A stretch of 64,000 nucleotides of DNA from Granulicatella elegans (GTDB taxonomy: Bacteria; Bacillota; Bacilli; Lactobacillales; Aerococcaceae): contig NZ_CP085953.1 in the NCBI RefSeq assembly GCF_020735385.1, forward strand, positions 496,001 through 560,000, read 5' to 3'. Under the pieces are notes generated by a model. That model did no database searches. It was not told the origin of the DNA and was given only the letters and a program-made list of their open reading frames with translations. Position 1 is the stretch's first letter. Every line of letters begins with the position of its first letter. The position numbers and the translations under genes were made by a program. Of the stretch, positions 40,365 through 53,184 are shown one piece after another.

Positions 40365-41460
40365 ATTACAACTGAATCATTTTAGAAATTATGAAGAACT
40401 TTTTCTTGAATTTGGGAACGGGGTTCATATTTTCATTGGTGAAAATGCTCAAGGAAAAACGAATTTAATGGAATCTATCTATACTTTGGCAATGACAAAA
40501 AGCCATCGTACTAATCAAAATCGAGAATTGATTATGTGGAATCAAGATACTGCTACCATTAAAGGAAAAGTAGAAAAGAAAATTAGCAGTATTCCATTAG
40601 AAATTCGGTTTTCCAATAAAGGAAAAATAGGACGAGTCAATCATTTAGAACAAAAGAAGCTCAGTTCCTATTTAGGACAATTAAATGTTATTTTATTTGC
40701 ACCTGAAAATTTAGAATTAGTGAAGGGTGCTCCTGCAAATCGCCGAAAATTCATGGATATGGAATTAAGTCAAATGAATCCTATTTATTTACATGAATTA
40801 GTGGAATATGAACGCCTTATAAAACAAAGAAATCATTATTTAAAACAATTAGCAATCAAAAAATCATCGGCTGATCTTTATTTAGAAGTTTTAACAGAAC
40901 AAGTCATTGAAAAAGCAAGTGCAATTTTAAACCATCGTTTAGAGTTTATGGAACAATTGGAAGCTTTAGCGAAACCAATTCATGAACAAATTTCATTAGG
41001 AAGAGAAGAGTTTTCTTTGAAATATCAAACATCTCTTTCGATTGAAAAAGGAATATCTCAAGATGATGTAAAAGTATTGTATCAAAAACAATTTGAAGCT
41101 GTACAAAAAAGAGAATTGGAGCAAGCGAGCACTTTAGTAGGCCCGCATCGAGATGATTTGATTTTTTATTTAAATGATAAGCCTGTTCAAAATTTTGGTT
41201 CTCAAGGGCAGCAACGTTCAACTGTATTAAGTTTAAAACTAGCAGAAATAGAATTAATGAACATTGCTACTGGAGAATATCCAATTTTATTATTAGATGA
41301 TGTGCTATCCGAATTAGATGATGATCGACAAACACATTTGATTAAAGCAATTGAAAATAAAGTACAAACATTCATAACAACGACTAGTTTAGATGGAATT
41401 CGTAAGCAATTTATTAATGAACCAATTGTATTTCCAATTCATCAAGGTCAAGTTCAATGA
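40351..41460 (+). CDS. recF: DNA replication and repair protein RecF
   Basis: 369 residues of an SMC-like ATPase: Walker A GENAQGKTNLMESI near residue 30, signature FGSQGQQRST and Walker B ILLLDDVLSELDD. It loads RecA at single-strand gaps. Start overlaps yaaA, indicating translational coupling. Confidence 0.98.
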   Translation: MRLVELQLNHFRNYEELFLEFGNGVHIFIGENAQGKTNLMESIYTLAMTKSHRTNQNRELIMWNQDTATIKGKVEKKISSIPLEIRFSNKGKIGRVNHLEQKKLSSYLGQLNVILFAPENLELVKGAPANRRKFMDMELSQMNPIYLHELVEYERLIKQRNHYLKQLAIKKSSADLYLEVLTEQVIEKASAILNHRLEFMEQLEALAKPIHEQISLGREEFSLKYQTSLSIEKGISQDDVKVLYQKQFEAVQKRELEQASTLVGPHRDDLIFYLNDKPVQNFGSQGQQRSTVLSLKLAEIELMNIATGEYPILLLDDVLSELDDDRQTHLIKAIENKVQTFITTTSLDGIRKQFINEPIVFPIHQGQVQ

Positions 41461-41480
41461 AAAATGGAGTGTGAGAATAG

Positions 41481-43421
<1,941 letters not shown>

Positions 43422-43445
43422 TGATTGAAGAAGAGGAGAGACAAA

Positions 43446-45998
43446 ATGTCTGAGGAAAAAGATTTAGAATTTTTCGAAGAAAAATTCGAACCAACGGATT
43501 TAGCAAAAACAATGCGTAAATCATTTTTGGAATATTCCATGAGTGTTATTGTATCTCGTGCGCTTCCTGATGTTCGTGATGGGTTAAAACCCGTTCACCG
43601 TCGTATTTTATTTGGAATGCATGAATTAGGAGTAACGCCAGATAAACCCCATAAAAAATCCGCTCGTATTGTTGGGGATGTAATGGGTAAATACCATCCA
43701 CACGGAGACTCTGCGATTTATGATGCAATGGTTCGTATGGCACAAGATTTCTCATATCGTTATCCATTAATTGATGGTCACGGAAACTTTGGTTCTGTCG
43801 ACGGAGATAGTCCAGCGGCAATGCGTTATACCGAAGCAAGAATGAGTAAAATTGCTTTAGAAATGCTACGTGATATTAATAAAGATACGATTAATTATCG
43901 TGATAACTATGATTCAACAGAGCGTGAGCCAGAAGTTTTACCATCTCGTATTCCAAACCTTTTAGTCAATGGAGCTACAGGGATTGCGGTAGGGATGGCA
44001 ACGAATATTCCTCCACATCATTTAGGGGAAGTCATTTCTGCTTTACATTTATTAATGAAAAATCCTGATGTTACAACAGCTGAGTTGATGGAAGTATTAC
44101 CAGGACCTGATTTTCCAACAGGTGGAATTGTACTAGGTAAATCTGGAATTCGTCGTGCTTATGAAACAGGTCGTGGATCTATTACGGTCCGTGGACGTGT
44201 ACAAATTGAAGAATTAAAAAATGGAAAAGAACGGATTATTATTACAGAATTACCATATATGGTCAATAAAGCTCGTTTAGTAGAACGTATTTCTCAATTG
44301 CATCATGAAAAGAAAATTGAAGGAATTACGTACTTAAATGACGAATCTGACCGTAAAGGAATGCGTGTCGTTATTGAAGTGAGAAGAGATGTTTCTGCTT
44401 CAGTTGTGTTAAATAATTTATACAAATTAACGCCATTACAATCAAATTTTGGATTTAATATGTTAGCAATTGTAGGGCAAGAACCAAAAATTTTAAGCTT
44501 AAAAGAAATTTTACGACACTACTTAAATCACCAAGAAGAAGTGATTCGTCGTCGTAGTATTTTCGAAAAGAAAAAAGCTGAAGATCGTGCTCATATTTTA
44601 GAAGGTTTACAAGTAGCTCTAGATCATATCGATGCCATTGTGGCGATTCTTCGTAGTTCTGCTAGTGGTGATATTGCTAAAGAACGTTTCATGAATGAAT
44701 ATGGATTAAGCGATAAACAAGCTCAAGCTATTTTAGATATGAGAATGGTTCGCTTAACAGGATTAGAACGTGAGAAAATCGATGCAGAATATGCAGATTT
44801 ACAAGCACTTATCAAAAAATTAAATGAAATTTTAGCCAGCGAAGAAAGACGTTATGAAATTATCGAACAAGAATTATTAGAAATTCAACAAAAATTTGAT
44901 AATCCTCGTCGTACTGAATTATTAGTCGGAGAAGCTTTAAGTTTAGAAGATGAAGACTTAATCGAACAAGAAGATGTAGTCATTACATTAACGAAGAATG
45001 GCTATATTAAACGATTAGCAAATTCTGAATTTAAAACACAACGTCGTGGTGGTCGTGGTGTACAAGGAATGAGTGTCCATGATGATGACTTTGTAGAAAA
45101 TATGATTTCATGTTCAACTCATGATTCATTATTATTCTTTACGAATACAGGTAAAGTATATCAAGCAAAAGGATATGAAATTCCAGAATACAGCCGTACT
45201 GCGAAAGGATTACCAGTCATTAACTTATTGAATATTGACTCAACTGAGAAAATTCAAGCGATTATTAGTGTACCGGAATCTGATGAAACAGAAAGATTCT
45301 TATTCTTTACAACTTTACATGGAACTGTTAAACGTGTGAAATTATCAGACTTCAAAAATATTCGTACAAATGGATTACGTGCGATTCAATTACGAGAAGA
45401 TGATCAATTGATTCGTGTAGTAGTAACAAGTGGTCAAGATGGCATCATTCTTGGAACTTACCACGGAAATGCTGTAACATTCCATGAAGAAAAAGTTCGT
45501 GCAATGGGTCGTACAGCAGCAGGGGTTCGAGGCGTATCCCTACGTGATGATGACTTCGTGATTGGAATGGATATTTTAACGCCTGAACGTGAAGTATTAG
45601 TCGTTAGTGAAAAAGGATATGGTAAACGTACAGCTGCCAGCGAATATGCCTTAAAAGGTCGTGGTGGTAAAGGAGTTAAAACCCTTCGTATTACTGAGAA
45701 AAATGGTCCTCTTGTATGCTTAAGAACCGTAACAGGTGAGGAAGATTTAATGATTATGACGAATAAAGGAGTAATCATTCGATTCCACGCTTCAGATGTT
45801 TCTCAAACAGGTCGTGGAGCTCTTGGAGTACGTATGATGCGTTTAGATCAAGATGCTATTGTAAGTTCATTAGCCATTGTTAATCGTGAAGAGGAAGCAG
45901 AAGAAACGATTACTTCATCAGAAGAAACAGTTGTTTCTGAAAAAGTAACCGAAAACTTACAAAACTTCGCACAAGAATTAGTAGACGAACAAGAATAA
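43446..45998 (+). CDS. gyrA: DNA gyrase subunit A
   Basis: 850 residues. Catalytic Tyr in [10 protein letters not shown], quinolone region [15 protein letters not shown] with the sensitive-type Ser and Asp, and a C-terminal beta-pinwheel with the GyrA box [10 protein letters not shown]. The ATG at 43446 has GAGGAG upstream; the TTG at 43425 has none. The last 40 residues are acidic and variable. Followed by a terminator. Confidence 0.99.
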   Translation: MSEEKDLEFFEEKFEPTDLAKTMRKSFLEYSMSVIVSRALPDVRDGLKPVHRRILFGMHELGVTPDKPHKKSARIVGDVMGKYHPHGDSAIYDAMVRMAQDFSYRYPLIDGHGNFGSVDGDSPAAMRYTEARMSKIALEMLRDINKDTINYRDNYDSTEREPEVLPSRIPNLLVNGATGIAVGMATNIPPHHLGEVISALHLLMKNPDVTTAELMEVLPGPDFPTGGIVLGKSGIRRAYETGRGSITVRGRVQIEELKNGKERIIITELPYMVNKARLVERISQLHHEKKIEGITYLNDESDRKGMRVVIEVRRDVSASVVLNNLYKLTPLQSNFGFNMLAIVGQEPKILSLKEILRHYLNHQEEVIRRRSIFEKKKAEDRAHILEGLQVALDHIDAIVAILRSSASGDIAKERFMNEYGLSDKQAQAILDMRMVRLTGLEREKIDAEYADLQALIKKLNEILASEERRYEIIEQELLEIQQKFDNPRRTELLVGEALSLEDEDLIEQEDVVITLTKNGYIKRLANSEFKTQRRGGRGVQGMSVHDDDFVENMISCSTHDSLLFFTNTGKVYQAKGYEIPEYSRTAKGLPVINLLNIDSTEKIQAIISVPESDETERFLFFTTLHGTVKRVKLSDFKNIRTNGLRAIQLREDDQLIRVVVTSGQDGIILGTYHGNAVTFHEEKVRAMGRTAAGVRGVSLRDDDFVIGMDILTPEREVLVVSEKGYGKRTAASEYALKGRGGKGVKTLRITEKNGPLVCLRTVTGEEDLMIMTNKGVIIRFHASDVSQTGRGALGVRMMRLDQDAIVSSLAIVNREEEAEETITSSEETVVSEKVTENLQNFAQELVDEQE

Positions 45999-46008
45999 AA
46001 TAGTAAAA

Positions 46009-46073
46009 ATAGACTTTTCTAAATGAGCAAAGGTATTAGACATCCTTTCATGCTATGAGGAAAAGTCTTTTTT
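46009..46073 (+). terminator. long-loop terminator after gyrA
   Basis: AGACTTTTC (46011-46019) pairs with GAAAAGTCT (46060-46068); the loop holds an inner AAAGG/CCTTT hairpin; six T follow. The rest of the gap to 46195 holds a TATAAT near 46156 for the next operon. Confidence 0.8.
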
Positions 46074-46195
46074 CTATTTATGATTAAAATACAAAAAATC
46101 AAGCAATTCTATTGAAAAATCAGACTTTAGTCACTAGAAAAGCGCTATTATTAGGTGTATAATCATCGTAATTACAGGATGGGAGGAAGTTTGTC

Positions 46196-46948
46196 ATGAT
46201 TGAATTTAAACAAGCAACAAAAAAATATGGAGATAAAGTAGCTTTAAACAACTTAAACTTAACGATTGAAAGTGGAGAAATTGTTGGATTAATTGGACAT
46301 AATGGTGCAGGAAAATCCACAACGATTAAATCATTAGTGAGTATTTTGCCACTCACTAGTGGAACCATTGAAGTAGATGGTGTTCCTCTATCACAAGATC
46401 CATTAACGATTAAGCGAAAAATTGGATATGTAGCAGATTCTCCAGATTTATTTTTACGTTTAACAGCTAATGAATTTTGGGAATTAATTGCAGTTTCTTA
46501 TCAATTAACAATGAATGAAGTAGAAGACAGATTAACCGATTTATTAGAGTTATTTGACTTTACTCCTTATCGTTATGATGTTATTGAATCATTTTCTCAT
46601 GGAATGAGACAAAAAGTATTCGTCATTGGGGCTTTATTATCCGACCCAGATATTTGGATTTTAGATGAACCATTAACTGGTTTAGATCCACAAGCTGCTT
46701 ACGATTTGAAAAAAATGATGCGGGAACATGCTGAAAAAGGAAAAACAGTCTTATTTTCTACTCACGTATTAGAAGTAGCAGAACAATTATGTGATCGTAT
46801 TGCCATTTTGAAAAAAGGTGAATTACTATTTTACGGTACAATCGAAGAGTTAAAAGAACATAATCCTCAAGAGTCTCTTGAAAGTATTTACTTATCTTTA
46901 GCGGGACGTAAGGAAGGAGAGACTGTCGATGAATCTGCAAGCTGTTAG
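46196..46948 (+). CDS. ABC transporter ATP-binding protein
   Basis: 250 residues. Walker A GHNGAGKSTT, Q-loop GYVADSPDLFLRL, signature SFSHGMRQK, Walker B DIWILDEPLTGLD, switch His in STHVLEVAE. The type is that of two-gene exporters (YhcH/EcsA-like). Overlaps the permease gene by 20 bases. Substrate unknown. Confidence 0.92.
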   Translation: MIEFKQATKKYGDKVALNNLNLTIESGEIVGLIGHNGAGKSTTIKSLVSILPLTSGTIEVDGVPLSQDPLTIKRKIGYVADSPDLFLRLTANEFWELIAVSYQLTMNEVEDRLTDLLELFDFTPYRYDVIESFSHGMRQKVFVIGALLSDPDIWILDEPLTGLDPQAAYDLKKMMREHAEKGKTVLFSTHVLEVAEQLCDRIAILKKGELLFYGTIEELKEHNPQESLESIYLSLAGRKEGETVDESASC

Positions 46949-48548
46949 AAAATTAGTGAAGTTGAATTTATTATATGCAGTTGCTCCTGCTCAATTAGCT
47001 GCTTATCGAAAAAAACAAGAAAAAAATCCACTAAAAAAAATCGATATCCCTAAAAAAATTCTTCGTTCTCAGCTCATGATTGGATTAATTTATATTGCTT
47101 TTTTTGGGGTGTTTAATTCATTTGTAAACCCTATTGGAAACAATCCTGTCTTATTTGCAAATATGATTAGTATTTTTAGTGCTTTTACATTTTCTCAAAG
47201 TTTTATTGCTTTTTATAATGTATTTTATGAAAGTAAAGATTTAACTTCTTATCGACCTTATGCTTTTAGAGAAGTAGAAATTATTCTTGGAAAAGCTATT
47301 TCAGTTATGATGGTCACTTTAATGGGATTAGGCCCTATTATTGCTTTTTTTATTGTTTTACCGATTCAATATGGAAAAGATTTTTGGTATACCATTCCTT
47401 TAATGATTGTTAACTGCTTCATCTTATTAGTCTTTTTAGGAGTATTTATTTTTACACTCGTACATTATTTGACAAGTTTGTTATTTTTTAAGAAGCATAA
47501 AAATATTATTTCGAATATTTTATTAGGGTTTGTTTCTATTTTTTCAGGTTTACTCTATATTTTAATTTCTAATCATAATAGTGTTTCAATATTAACGAAA
47601 CAAGAGAGGGCTTTTATTCCTCCTGTTGAAGCTTTTTATGCGATGATTCTTCATCCATTATCATTTGAAGGAATGATTGGCTATATTGGATGGATTGGAA
47701 TTACAGTTCTCTTATTAGTAAATATTCACTATAAAGTATTGCCAACATTTTATGAAAAAGCGATGGAAGTTAGTTCAATTCAACAATATTCTAAAAGAGT
47801 TCGTAGCTTTACATTGGATAATTTTTCAAAATTAGTGAAAAAATACCATATCCAATTAATGAAAGAAGGCTCCATTATTGTTCAAGGAATCATTGTACCA
47901 AGCATTTTACCGTTTTTGATGTTTTTACCAATGATTTTTGGAGTAACGAGAGAAGGAATTACTGTTACAGAATTTTTTACCTTCCGATTTTTAGTTTCTT
48001 ATTTATTATTTGCATTACTATTTGCAGTAACGAACTCAATTGGAAATAACTTAACAAGTATTGGTTTTTCTTTAGAAAGAGAAAATTTTGAATATTTAAA
48101 AGTATTACCAATTGATATGAAAAAATATGCTCGTGAAAAATTTAAAGTATTATTTTTAGCGCAATCTTCAGTGCCAATTTTATTATTAAGTATTGTATTA
48201 TTAGTACTACGCATGCCAATTTTATTAGTATTAGCTGTACTAGTTACTTGGTTTTCAATTAGTTTTGGCTTATCAGCTTGGGGATTTGAAAGAGACTATC
48301 GTCTACGTGTTCCAAATTGGAGTAATATTGTCGAACTACAAAGTCGAGGAAATAAATTTTTATTAGGATTATTAATGTTTATTTTATTTATTTTTTTACT
48401 CCTTTGTATAGTAGCCTCTTTCCCAATTATTCACTTCCTTCCCGAAACAATTGGTTATATTATAGGAGCTGTAGCTTTTATCATTCTCAATGGACTAGGG
48501 CTATTCTTTGGGGAATATTATTTAAGAAAATTGAAAAAAGCCTTATAA
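46929..48548 (+). CDS. ABC transporter permease, large integral membrane protein
   Basis: 539 residues, about ten to twelve hydrophobic segments in clusters, first cytoplasmic stretch with AAYRKKQEKNPLKKIDIPKK. The ATG at 46929 has AAGGAGAG upstream and lies within the end of the ATPase gene. No family name assigned. It probably pairs with the ATPase to export a lipid, peptide or drug. Confidence 0.82.
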   Translation: MNLQAVRKLVKLNLLYAVAPAQLAAYRKKQEKNPLKKIDIPKKILRSQLMIGLIYIAFFGVFNSFVNPIGNNPVLFANMISIFSAFTFSQSFIAFYNVFYESKDLTSYRPYAFREVEIILGKAISVMMVTLMGLGPIIAFFIVLPIQYGKDFWYTIPLMIVNCFILLVFLGVFIFTLVHYLTSLLFFKKHKNIISNILLGFVSIFSGLLYILISNHNSVSILTKQERAFIPPVEAFYAMILHPLSFEGMIGYIGWIGITVLLLVNIHYKVLPTFYEKAMEVSSIQQYSKRVRSFTLDNFSKLVKKYHIQLMKEGSIIVQGIIVPSILPFLMFLPMIFGVTREGITVTEFFTFRFLVSYLLFALLFAVTNSIGNNLTSIGFSLERENFEYLKVLPIDMKKYAREKFKVLFLAQSSVPILLLSIVLLVLRMPILLVLAVLVTWFSISFGLSAWGFERDYRLRVPNWSNIVELQSRGNKFLLGLLMFILFIFLLLCIVASFPIIHFLPETIGYIIGAVAFIILNGLGLFFGEYYLRKLKKAL

Positions 48549-48554
48549 TTTTTG

Positions 48555-48583
48555 ACTCCATAGTGAAAGCTATGGAGTTTTTG
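48555..48583 (+). terminator. terminator of the ABC operon
   Basis: ACTCCATAG-6-CTATGGAGT followed by TTTTTG. Confidence 0.92.
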
Positions 48584-48654
48584 TAAATTTTAATATAGTT
48601 TTAAACTATAACTAAAGACAATAATTAGATAGTTTGTTAGAACACTTTTTCCTG

Positions 48655-48930
48655 TTATTCTAAGTTCAGTTAAAGAACAGCACTGTGAAAATGTGAGTAG
48701 AGAAGGAAACTTGTTTAGAGAGTCTCGGTAGGTGAAAAGAGATCAAGATTAAATTTTTGAAGATGGCCTTGGAGTGTTAGATATTGAATGATTAAATATC
48801 TACGGGTAGCCTGATATAGAAAGAGTATAACTATACTCAAAGAGGGAATTATTGCGAAATAATTCTAAAACAAGGTGGTAACACGAAATTTCGTCCTTGC
48901 AGTGAAAAACTGTAAGGATTTTTTATTTTA
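48655..48930 (+). ncRNA. T-box riboswitch, methionine type
   Basis: Stem I has AGAGAGTCTCGG and GGTGAAAAGAGATC; the specifier region reads GAAG-ATG-GCCTTGGAGTG, so codon ATG (48763-48765) should pair with tRNA-Met. The T-box block AAGGTGGTAACACG holds TGGT, which can pair with the ACCA end of uncharged tRNA. The antiterminator/terminator switch ends with CCTTGCAG/CTGTAAGG and seven T-like bases at 48895-48925. The leader looks fully functional although the gene behind it is not. A TATAGTTT-T-AAACTATA palindrome lies upstream at 48594-48610. Confidence 0.92.
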
Positions 48931-48943
48931 GGAAGAATGTATC

Positions 48944-49870
48944 ATGACAAAACAACAAGCACCATTTAGAGTATCACGTAGGAAGTTTCTTACGTACAAA
49001 GGAATTAGTAGAAGCAAGAGAAAAATTTGCAAACGGAAGTATTTCTAGAGAAGAGTTAACAGCAGTGAAAGATAAAACGATTCAAGAAATTGTGAAAAAA
49101 CAAATTGCTACTGGATTACAAGGGGTAACAGATGGAGAATTTCGTCGTGCTTACTGGCATTTAGCCTTTTTTTGAGGGGTTTTATATGGAGTAGAACATG
49201 TAGTGGGTGAACGTAGCTATTTATTTCATGGAATTGAAACAAAAGCTGATACCGCAGTACTTAAAGCACCGATTAATGGAAAAAAGCACCCATTTGTTAA
49301 ACATTTTGAGTTTTTAAGAGATTTAGTAAAAGAAGAAGATGTCATTGTTAAATTTACAATTCCTTCACCTTCACAATTTTATTTTGAATTAATTCGTACA
49401 CCAGAGCATATTGTTGCTCGTGCTTTACGTTTAAACAATGGTGTCATTGCAAATGCACTTAAAGATTTAGTGATTAACACTCACGTTTGTCGTGGTAATT
49501 TCCATTCTACTTGGATTTCTCAAGGAGGATACAATAAAGTAGAAGATGAATAACTGGTGGAAAAAATGTAAATGCCTATTATTTAGAATTTGATACAGAT
49601 CGTGCAGGGGACTTTAAACCATTAGTAAAAGTTGGAACAGAGAAAAAAATAGTTCTTGGACTATTAACATCAAAATTTGCTGATTTAGAAAATAAAAATG
49701 ACATTATTGTTCGTATTAAAGAAGCTGGTCAATATGTTCCATTAGAAAATCTATATTTAAGTACACAATGTAGATTTGCTTCAACAGAAGAAGGAAATAT
49801 TTTAACGATTGAAGCACAATGGGATAAATTAAAACTAATTGACGAAATTGTTCGTGAAGTTTGGAAATAG
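48944..49870 (+). pseudogene. YxjG/YxjH-like cobalamin-independent methionine synthase, decayed
   Basis: MTKQQAPFRV is in one frame; HVGSFLRTKELVEAREKFANG in another after an apparent 2-base loss near 48977; QGVTDGEFRRAYWHLAFF then meets TGA where the family has Trp. The next frame has GERSYLFHGIETKAD and VIVKFTIPSPSQFYFEL, then an internal deletion of about 100 or more residues brings in INTHVCRGNFHSTW; after another shift NAYYLEFDTDRAGDF runs to TAG at 49870. At least four lesions, so not functional. The intact family uses methyl-tetrahydrofolate and homocysteine to make methionine, matching the Met T-box. Confidence 0.9.
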
Positions 49871-49932
49871 TCTCTTAACAGTATGTGGATTCTCTGCATA
49901 TTATTTTTCAAACTAGAACATAGATTGAGAAT

Positions 49933-50130
49933 TTAGCTATTTAAACGATCACAAGGAGGAAGTTTTTTATGTTCATCTAGTTGTTTAATGACTAAATGTT
50001 TACGAATTTCTTTTGAAACAGAAGAAGGATCTTTCTCAATTTTAGCGGAAATCTCTCTAAATGAAGAACTTTGTGTAATACCTAATTCAATTTCAATACG
50101 ATCAGATAATGTTAAATGTTTATGTTTCAT
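49933..50130 (-). pseudogene. IS30-family transposase, N-terminal remnant
   Basis: 65 codons: KHLTLSDRIEIELG, SSFREISAKIEKDPSSVSKEIRKH, the helix-turn-helix of IS30 transposases, then LPPCDR and a stop. The DDE domain is missing. Confidence 0.8.
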
Positions 50131-50187
50131 CGTTCCATACCATCATTTGTCCCATACTAAATTCTACCATAAAATGTAGTCTTAGAT

Positions 50188-50220
50188 TAACTTCTAGTAT
50201 TGATACTTAACTAGAAGTTA
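50188..50220. repeat. perfect inverted repeat, possible terminator
   Basis: TAACTTCTAGT (50188-50198) and ACTAGAAGTTA (50210-50220), loop 11. No T tract. Could be an old terminator or IS end. Confidence 0.5.
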
Positions 50221-50235
50221 CTTTGAAACTTTATG

Positions 50236-50262
50236 GTTAAATAAAAATTAATGCAAAATCGT
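50236..50262. repeat. 27-bp direct repeat, left copy (target duplication)
   Basis: Identical to 51897-51923 over 27 bases (starts GTTAAATAAA, ends AAAATCGT). Flanks the IS1202-type element. Length agrees with the 27-bp duplications known for IS1202. Confidence 0.92.
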
Positions 50263-51896
50263 GTCAAGCACAAGTTAAAATGTCCCGAAAAAATTAGTTT
50301 AGTACAGGTGTGCTATACACGCTAAAGCATGTATAGCTGCCCAAAAATAAAACATCAAAATATAAATATTTTAATGTTTTATTTTCGGAAAAAAAGGGGG
50401 GTTAGTGTTTCTTACTCAGTTTATTTAAATAATTCTGATAAGACTGTGCTTTCCAAGGATGTGACATAGGTGGAATATGAGGTTTTTTAGCTTTTTTTCT
50501 ACCTGTTCGATCGTTTCTAAGTCAAGATCCTTAGACACAGCCTCATGCTCTTTAATAACTTCTAAAGCATATAATTTATCATTTAAACTAGCGAATAATT
50601 GTTCATCTAGTGTTTCTATAACCATTACTCTAGAGTTTCGTAGTAAATAAATTTGTTCACCATTCGCATCAATAAAACGATAAGCATTGTTTTTATATTT
50701 AATAGAATGCCCTGCTGATACCGTTCTAAATGTATGTTTTGACAATAATTGATTAATCGATAATGTTGTATCTAGCTTTTCGAAAGCATTTTGTGTATCC
50801 TTAAGAGGGAAAGCAAATTGTTTATTAAAATTTTCAACAAAGGATTGTAAATAAAGATTTGCTTCTTCAAAAGTTTGGATATTGTAAAGATACAATTCGC
50901 TTGCGAGGCGGCTTTGTAAGGTGCCAAAGAAACGTTCAACCCGTCCTTTTGCTTGAGGAACAGAGGTAGTATCTAAGGAAACACCTAGAGTTTTACACAT
51001 ATATCCATATTGAGTAAGGGTTTCTCCGTCGGAAGAGGAATCCTTCTTTTTTTTCTGATTGTATATAAAAACAGAACGTCTATCCGTTAAAATTTTAACA
51101 GGAATTCCGTATTTTTCTAAAAATTGAGCGGTTACTTCGTAATAGCCTTTCAACGTTTCTTGATGATCAAAATAAGCTCCGACAATCATCCCAGTACAAT
51201 CATCAACAGCGATATGTAAATGCGACACCTCTTCTCCAAACCAAACAAAAGGCGAAGCATCCATCTGCAATAATTCACCAGCGTATTTTTTTCTAGGACG
51301 AGATGGATGAGCCTTTTCTAAAGGAACGATATTTTCTTTAACAGAGGAATCAGAACTATCACTATAGTTTTCCTTCTTTTGTTTTTTTTCGAGTACTAAT
51401 TTTTTCTTCATCTTTCTTTTCGTTGCTTTACGAGCTTTAGGAGAAAGGCAATTTGCTTCAGCAAGAATATTTCTTAAAGAACTTAAAGACACTGAAATAT
51501 TCTCATGAGAACGTAGAAATTCATGAAAATGAATAAAATTAAACCCATTATATCTAGAACTATAAAGAGCAATAATTTGTTGTTTTATTTCAGACGAAAT
51601 GGCAAAGGAACATTTCCTACCAGCATTTTTATGTTTAAAACCAGGACGACCTTCAGCAGAAAATCGTTGAATATAACGATTAATTTGTCTACGAGATAAT
51701 CCTAATTCGCATTCTGCTCTTTGTTTTGATTTTTTCCTTCTACAACTTTTTTAATGACTTCATATTTAATTTTTTCGTTCATATTTAGATAATCCTCCAT
51801 ACAAGCCCTCCATAATATTAGAATGAATTTATTGTAACATTAGTTGGGACATTTTTACTTGTGTTTCATTGAGACATTATCACTTGTGTTTGACAA
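50263..51896 (-). mobile_element. IS1202-type insertion sequence (ISNCY/IS1202)
   Basis: About 1634 bp. Ends are related inverted repeats: left GTCAAGCACAAGTT..AATGTCCC and right (reverse) GTCAAACACAAGTG..AATGTCTC, with a second CACAAGTAAAAATGTCCC block further inside the right end. Near the left end are two hairpins (GCTATACA/TGTATAGC and AAAATAAAACAT/ATGTTTTATTTT) that may stop outside transcription. Flanked by a 27-bp direct repeat. The transposase is frameshifted. Confidence 0.88.
50402..51782 (-). pseudogene. IS1202-type transposase, frameshifted
   Basis: MNEKIKYEVIKKVVEG begins at 51782; the frame breaks at a six-A run (51730-51735) and goes on as KQRAECELGLSRRQINRYIQ. The core has LLQMDASPFVWFG, HIAVDDCTGMIVGAYFD and RVERFFGTLQSRL, the DDE catalytic region. 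A second shift near 50520-50545 separates it from the usual end KAKKPHIPPMSHPWK, finishing at 50402. Likely inactive unless slippage restores the frame. Confidence 0.82.
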
Positions 51897-51923
51897 GTTA
51901 AATAAAAATTAATGCAAAATCGT
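51897..51923. repeat. 27-bp direct repeat, right copy
   Basis: Right target duplication of the IS1202-type element; its last base is the first base of the rpsF -35 box. Confidence 0.92.
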
Positions 51924-51951
51924 TGTCAGAATGCAATTTTTCTGTTATAAT
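51923..51951 (+). promoter_or_regulatory. promoter of rpsF-ssb-rpsR
   Basis: TTGTCA, 17-base spacer, TATAAT. The IS ends 26 bases before the -35 box, so the element spared the promoter and even copied its A/T-rich upstream DNA. Confidence 0.92.
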
Positions 51952-52033
51952 GATGGAACATGAGTATTAGTTTTAATACTCTCCTTGCTTGTTCAAAAGA
52001 ATAAGCCAAAAGTCCATAAGGAGGTGACAGTCA

Positions 52034-52339
52034 ATGAGTCAAACATCAAATTACGAGATTTTATACATTATCCGTCCAAACATCGATGAAGCTGCTAAAG
52101 CTGAATTGGTTGCAAGATTTGATGCTGTATTAACAGATAATGGCGCTGTTATTGTTGAATCTAAAGACTGGGCGAAACGTCGTTTTGCATACGAAATTAA
52201 AGATTTCCACGAAGGTATCTATCATTTAGTGAACATCACTGCTGAAGATGCAAAAGCAATTGACGAATTCGACCGTTTAGCTAAAATCAGCAATGACATC
52301 TTACGTCATATGGTTGTTAAAGTAGAAGCATTTGCTTAA
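52034..52339 (+). CDS. rpsF: ribosomal protein bS6
   Basis: 101 residues: [51 protein letters not shown]. Small-subunit protein that pairs with bS18. RBS AAGGAGGTG. First gene of the rpsF-ssb-rpsR operon. Confidence 0.99.
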   Translation: MSQTSNYEILYIIRPNIDEAAKAELVARFDAVLTDNGAVIVESKDWAKRRFAYEIKDFHEGIYHLVNITAEDAKAIDEFDRLAKISNDILRHMVVKVEAFA

Positions 52340-52375
52340 TAATAAGTAAAACAAATCTTGAAAGGAGCAGATACT

Positions 52376-52879
52376 ATGATCAATAATGTTGTGTTAGTTG
52401 GTCGTTTAACTCGACCAGTAGACTTAAAATATACTCCAAATGGAGTAGCGGTTGGAACTTTTTCAGTTGCATGTGACCGCCGTTTTAAAAATCAACAAGG
52501 AACAAGAGAAACAGATTTTATTAACTGTAGAATTTGGAGAGAACGTGCTGAAACGTTAGCGAAGTACACTCGTAAGGGTTCTTTGATTGGAGTTGAAGGA
52601 CGTATTGAGACTAGAACTTATGAAAATCAACAAGGACAAAAAGTTTATGTAACTGAAGTTGTCGCTGAGAATTTTTCATTATTAGAGTCTAAAAATGTTA
52701 CTGAACAACGTTCAATGAATGATTCTTATAACGGTTATTCACAACAAAATCAGTATCAATCACAAGGTGGTTATAACTCACCAGGTGCTCCTACATCATC
52801 ATTTGGAAATGTTCCAGCAGACCCATTTTTAGCTAATGGTGAAGCAATTAATATTTCTGACGATGATTTACCATTCTAA
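52376..52879 (+). CDS. ssb: single-stranded DNA-binding protein
   Basis: 167 residues. OB fold [21 protein letters not shown]...[14 protein letters not shown], then a Gln/Gly/Ser-rich linker ([16 protein letters not shown]) and the acidic tip DDDLPF that binds partner proteins. ATG at 52376 with AAAGGAG upstream; an ATG at 52358 is less well placed. Confidence 0.99.
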   Translation: MINNVVLVGRLTRPVDLKYTPNGVAVGTFSVACDRRFKNQQGTRETDFINCRIWRERAETLAKYTRKGSLIGVEGRIETRTYENQQGQKVYVTEVVAENFSLLESKNVTEQRSMNDSYNGYSQQNQYQSQGGYNSPGAPTSSFGNVPADPFLANGEAINISDDDLPF

Positions 52880-52898
52880 TTAAAAGGAGGATACCGTA

Positions 52899-53141
52899 AT
52901 GGCTCAACAACGTAGAGGTGGCGGCGCTCGTCGTCGTAAAAAAGTTTGCTATTTCACTGCAAACCACATTAAATATATCGATTACAAAGATGTAGAATTA
53001 TTAAAACGCTACATTTCTGAAAAAGGTAAAATCTTACCACGTCGTGTAACAGGTACTTGTGCTAAATATCAACGTCTTTTAACTGTTGCTATTAAACGTG
53101 CTCGTATTATGGGATTATTACCATTTACAACAGTAGACTAA
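52899..53141 (+). CDS. rpsR: ribosomal protein bS18
   Basis: 80 residues, basic: [49 protein letters not shown]. Last gene of the operon, followed by a terminator. Confidence 0.99.
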   Translation: MAQQRRGGGARRRKKVCYFTANHIKYIDYKDVELLKRYISEKGKILPRRVTGTCAKYQRLLTVAIKRARIMGLLPFTTVD

Positions 53142-53149
53142 TTAAGATA

Positions 53150-53176
53150 AAGGACTGGTTTTCCAGTCCTTTTTTC
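53150..53176 (+). terminator. terminator of the rpsF operon
   Basis: AAAGGACTGG-TTT-TCCAGTCCTTTTTT. Confidence 0.93.
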
Positions 53177-53184
53177 TATCAAAA

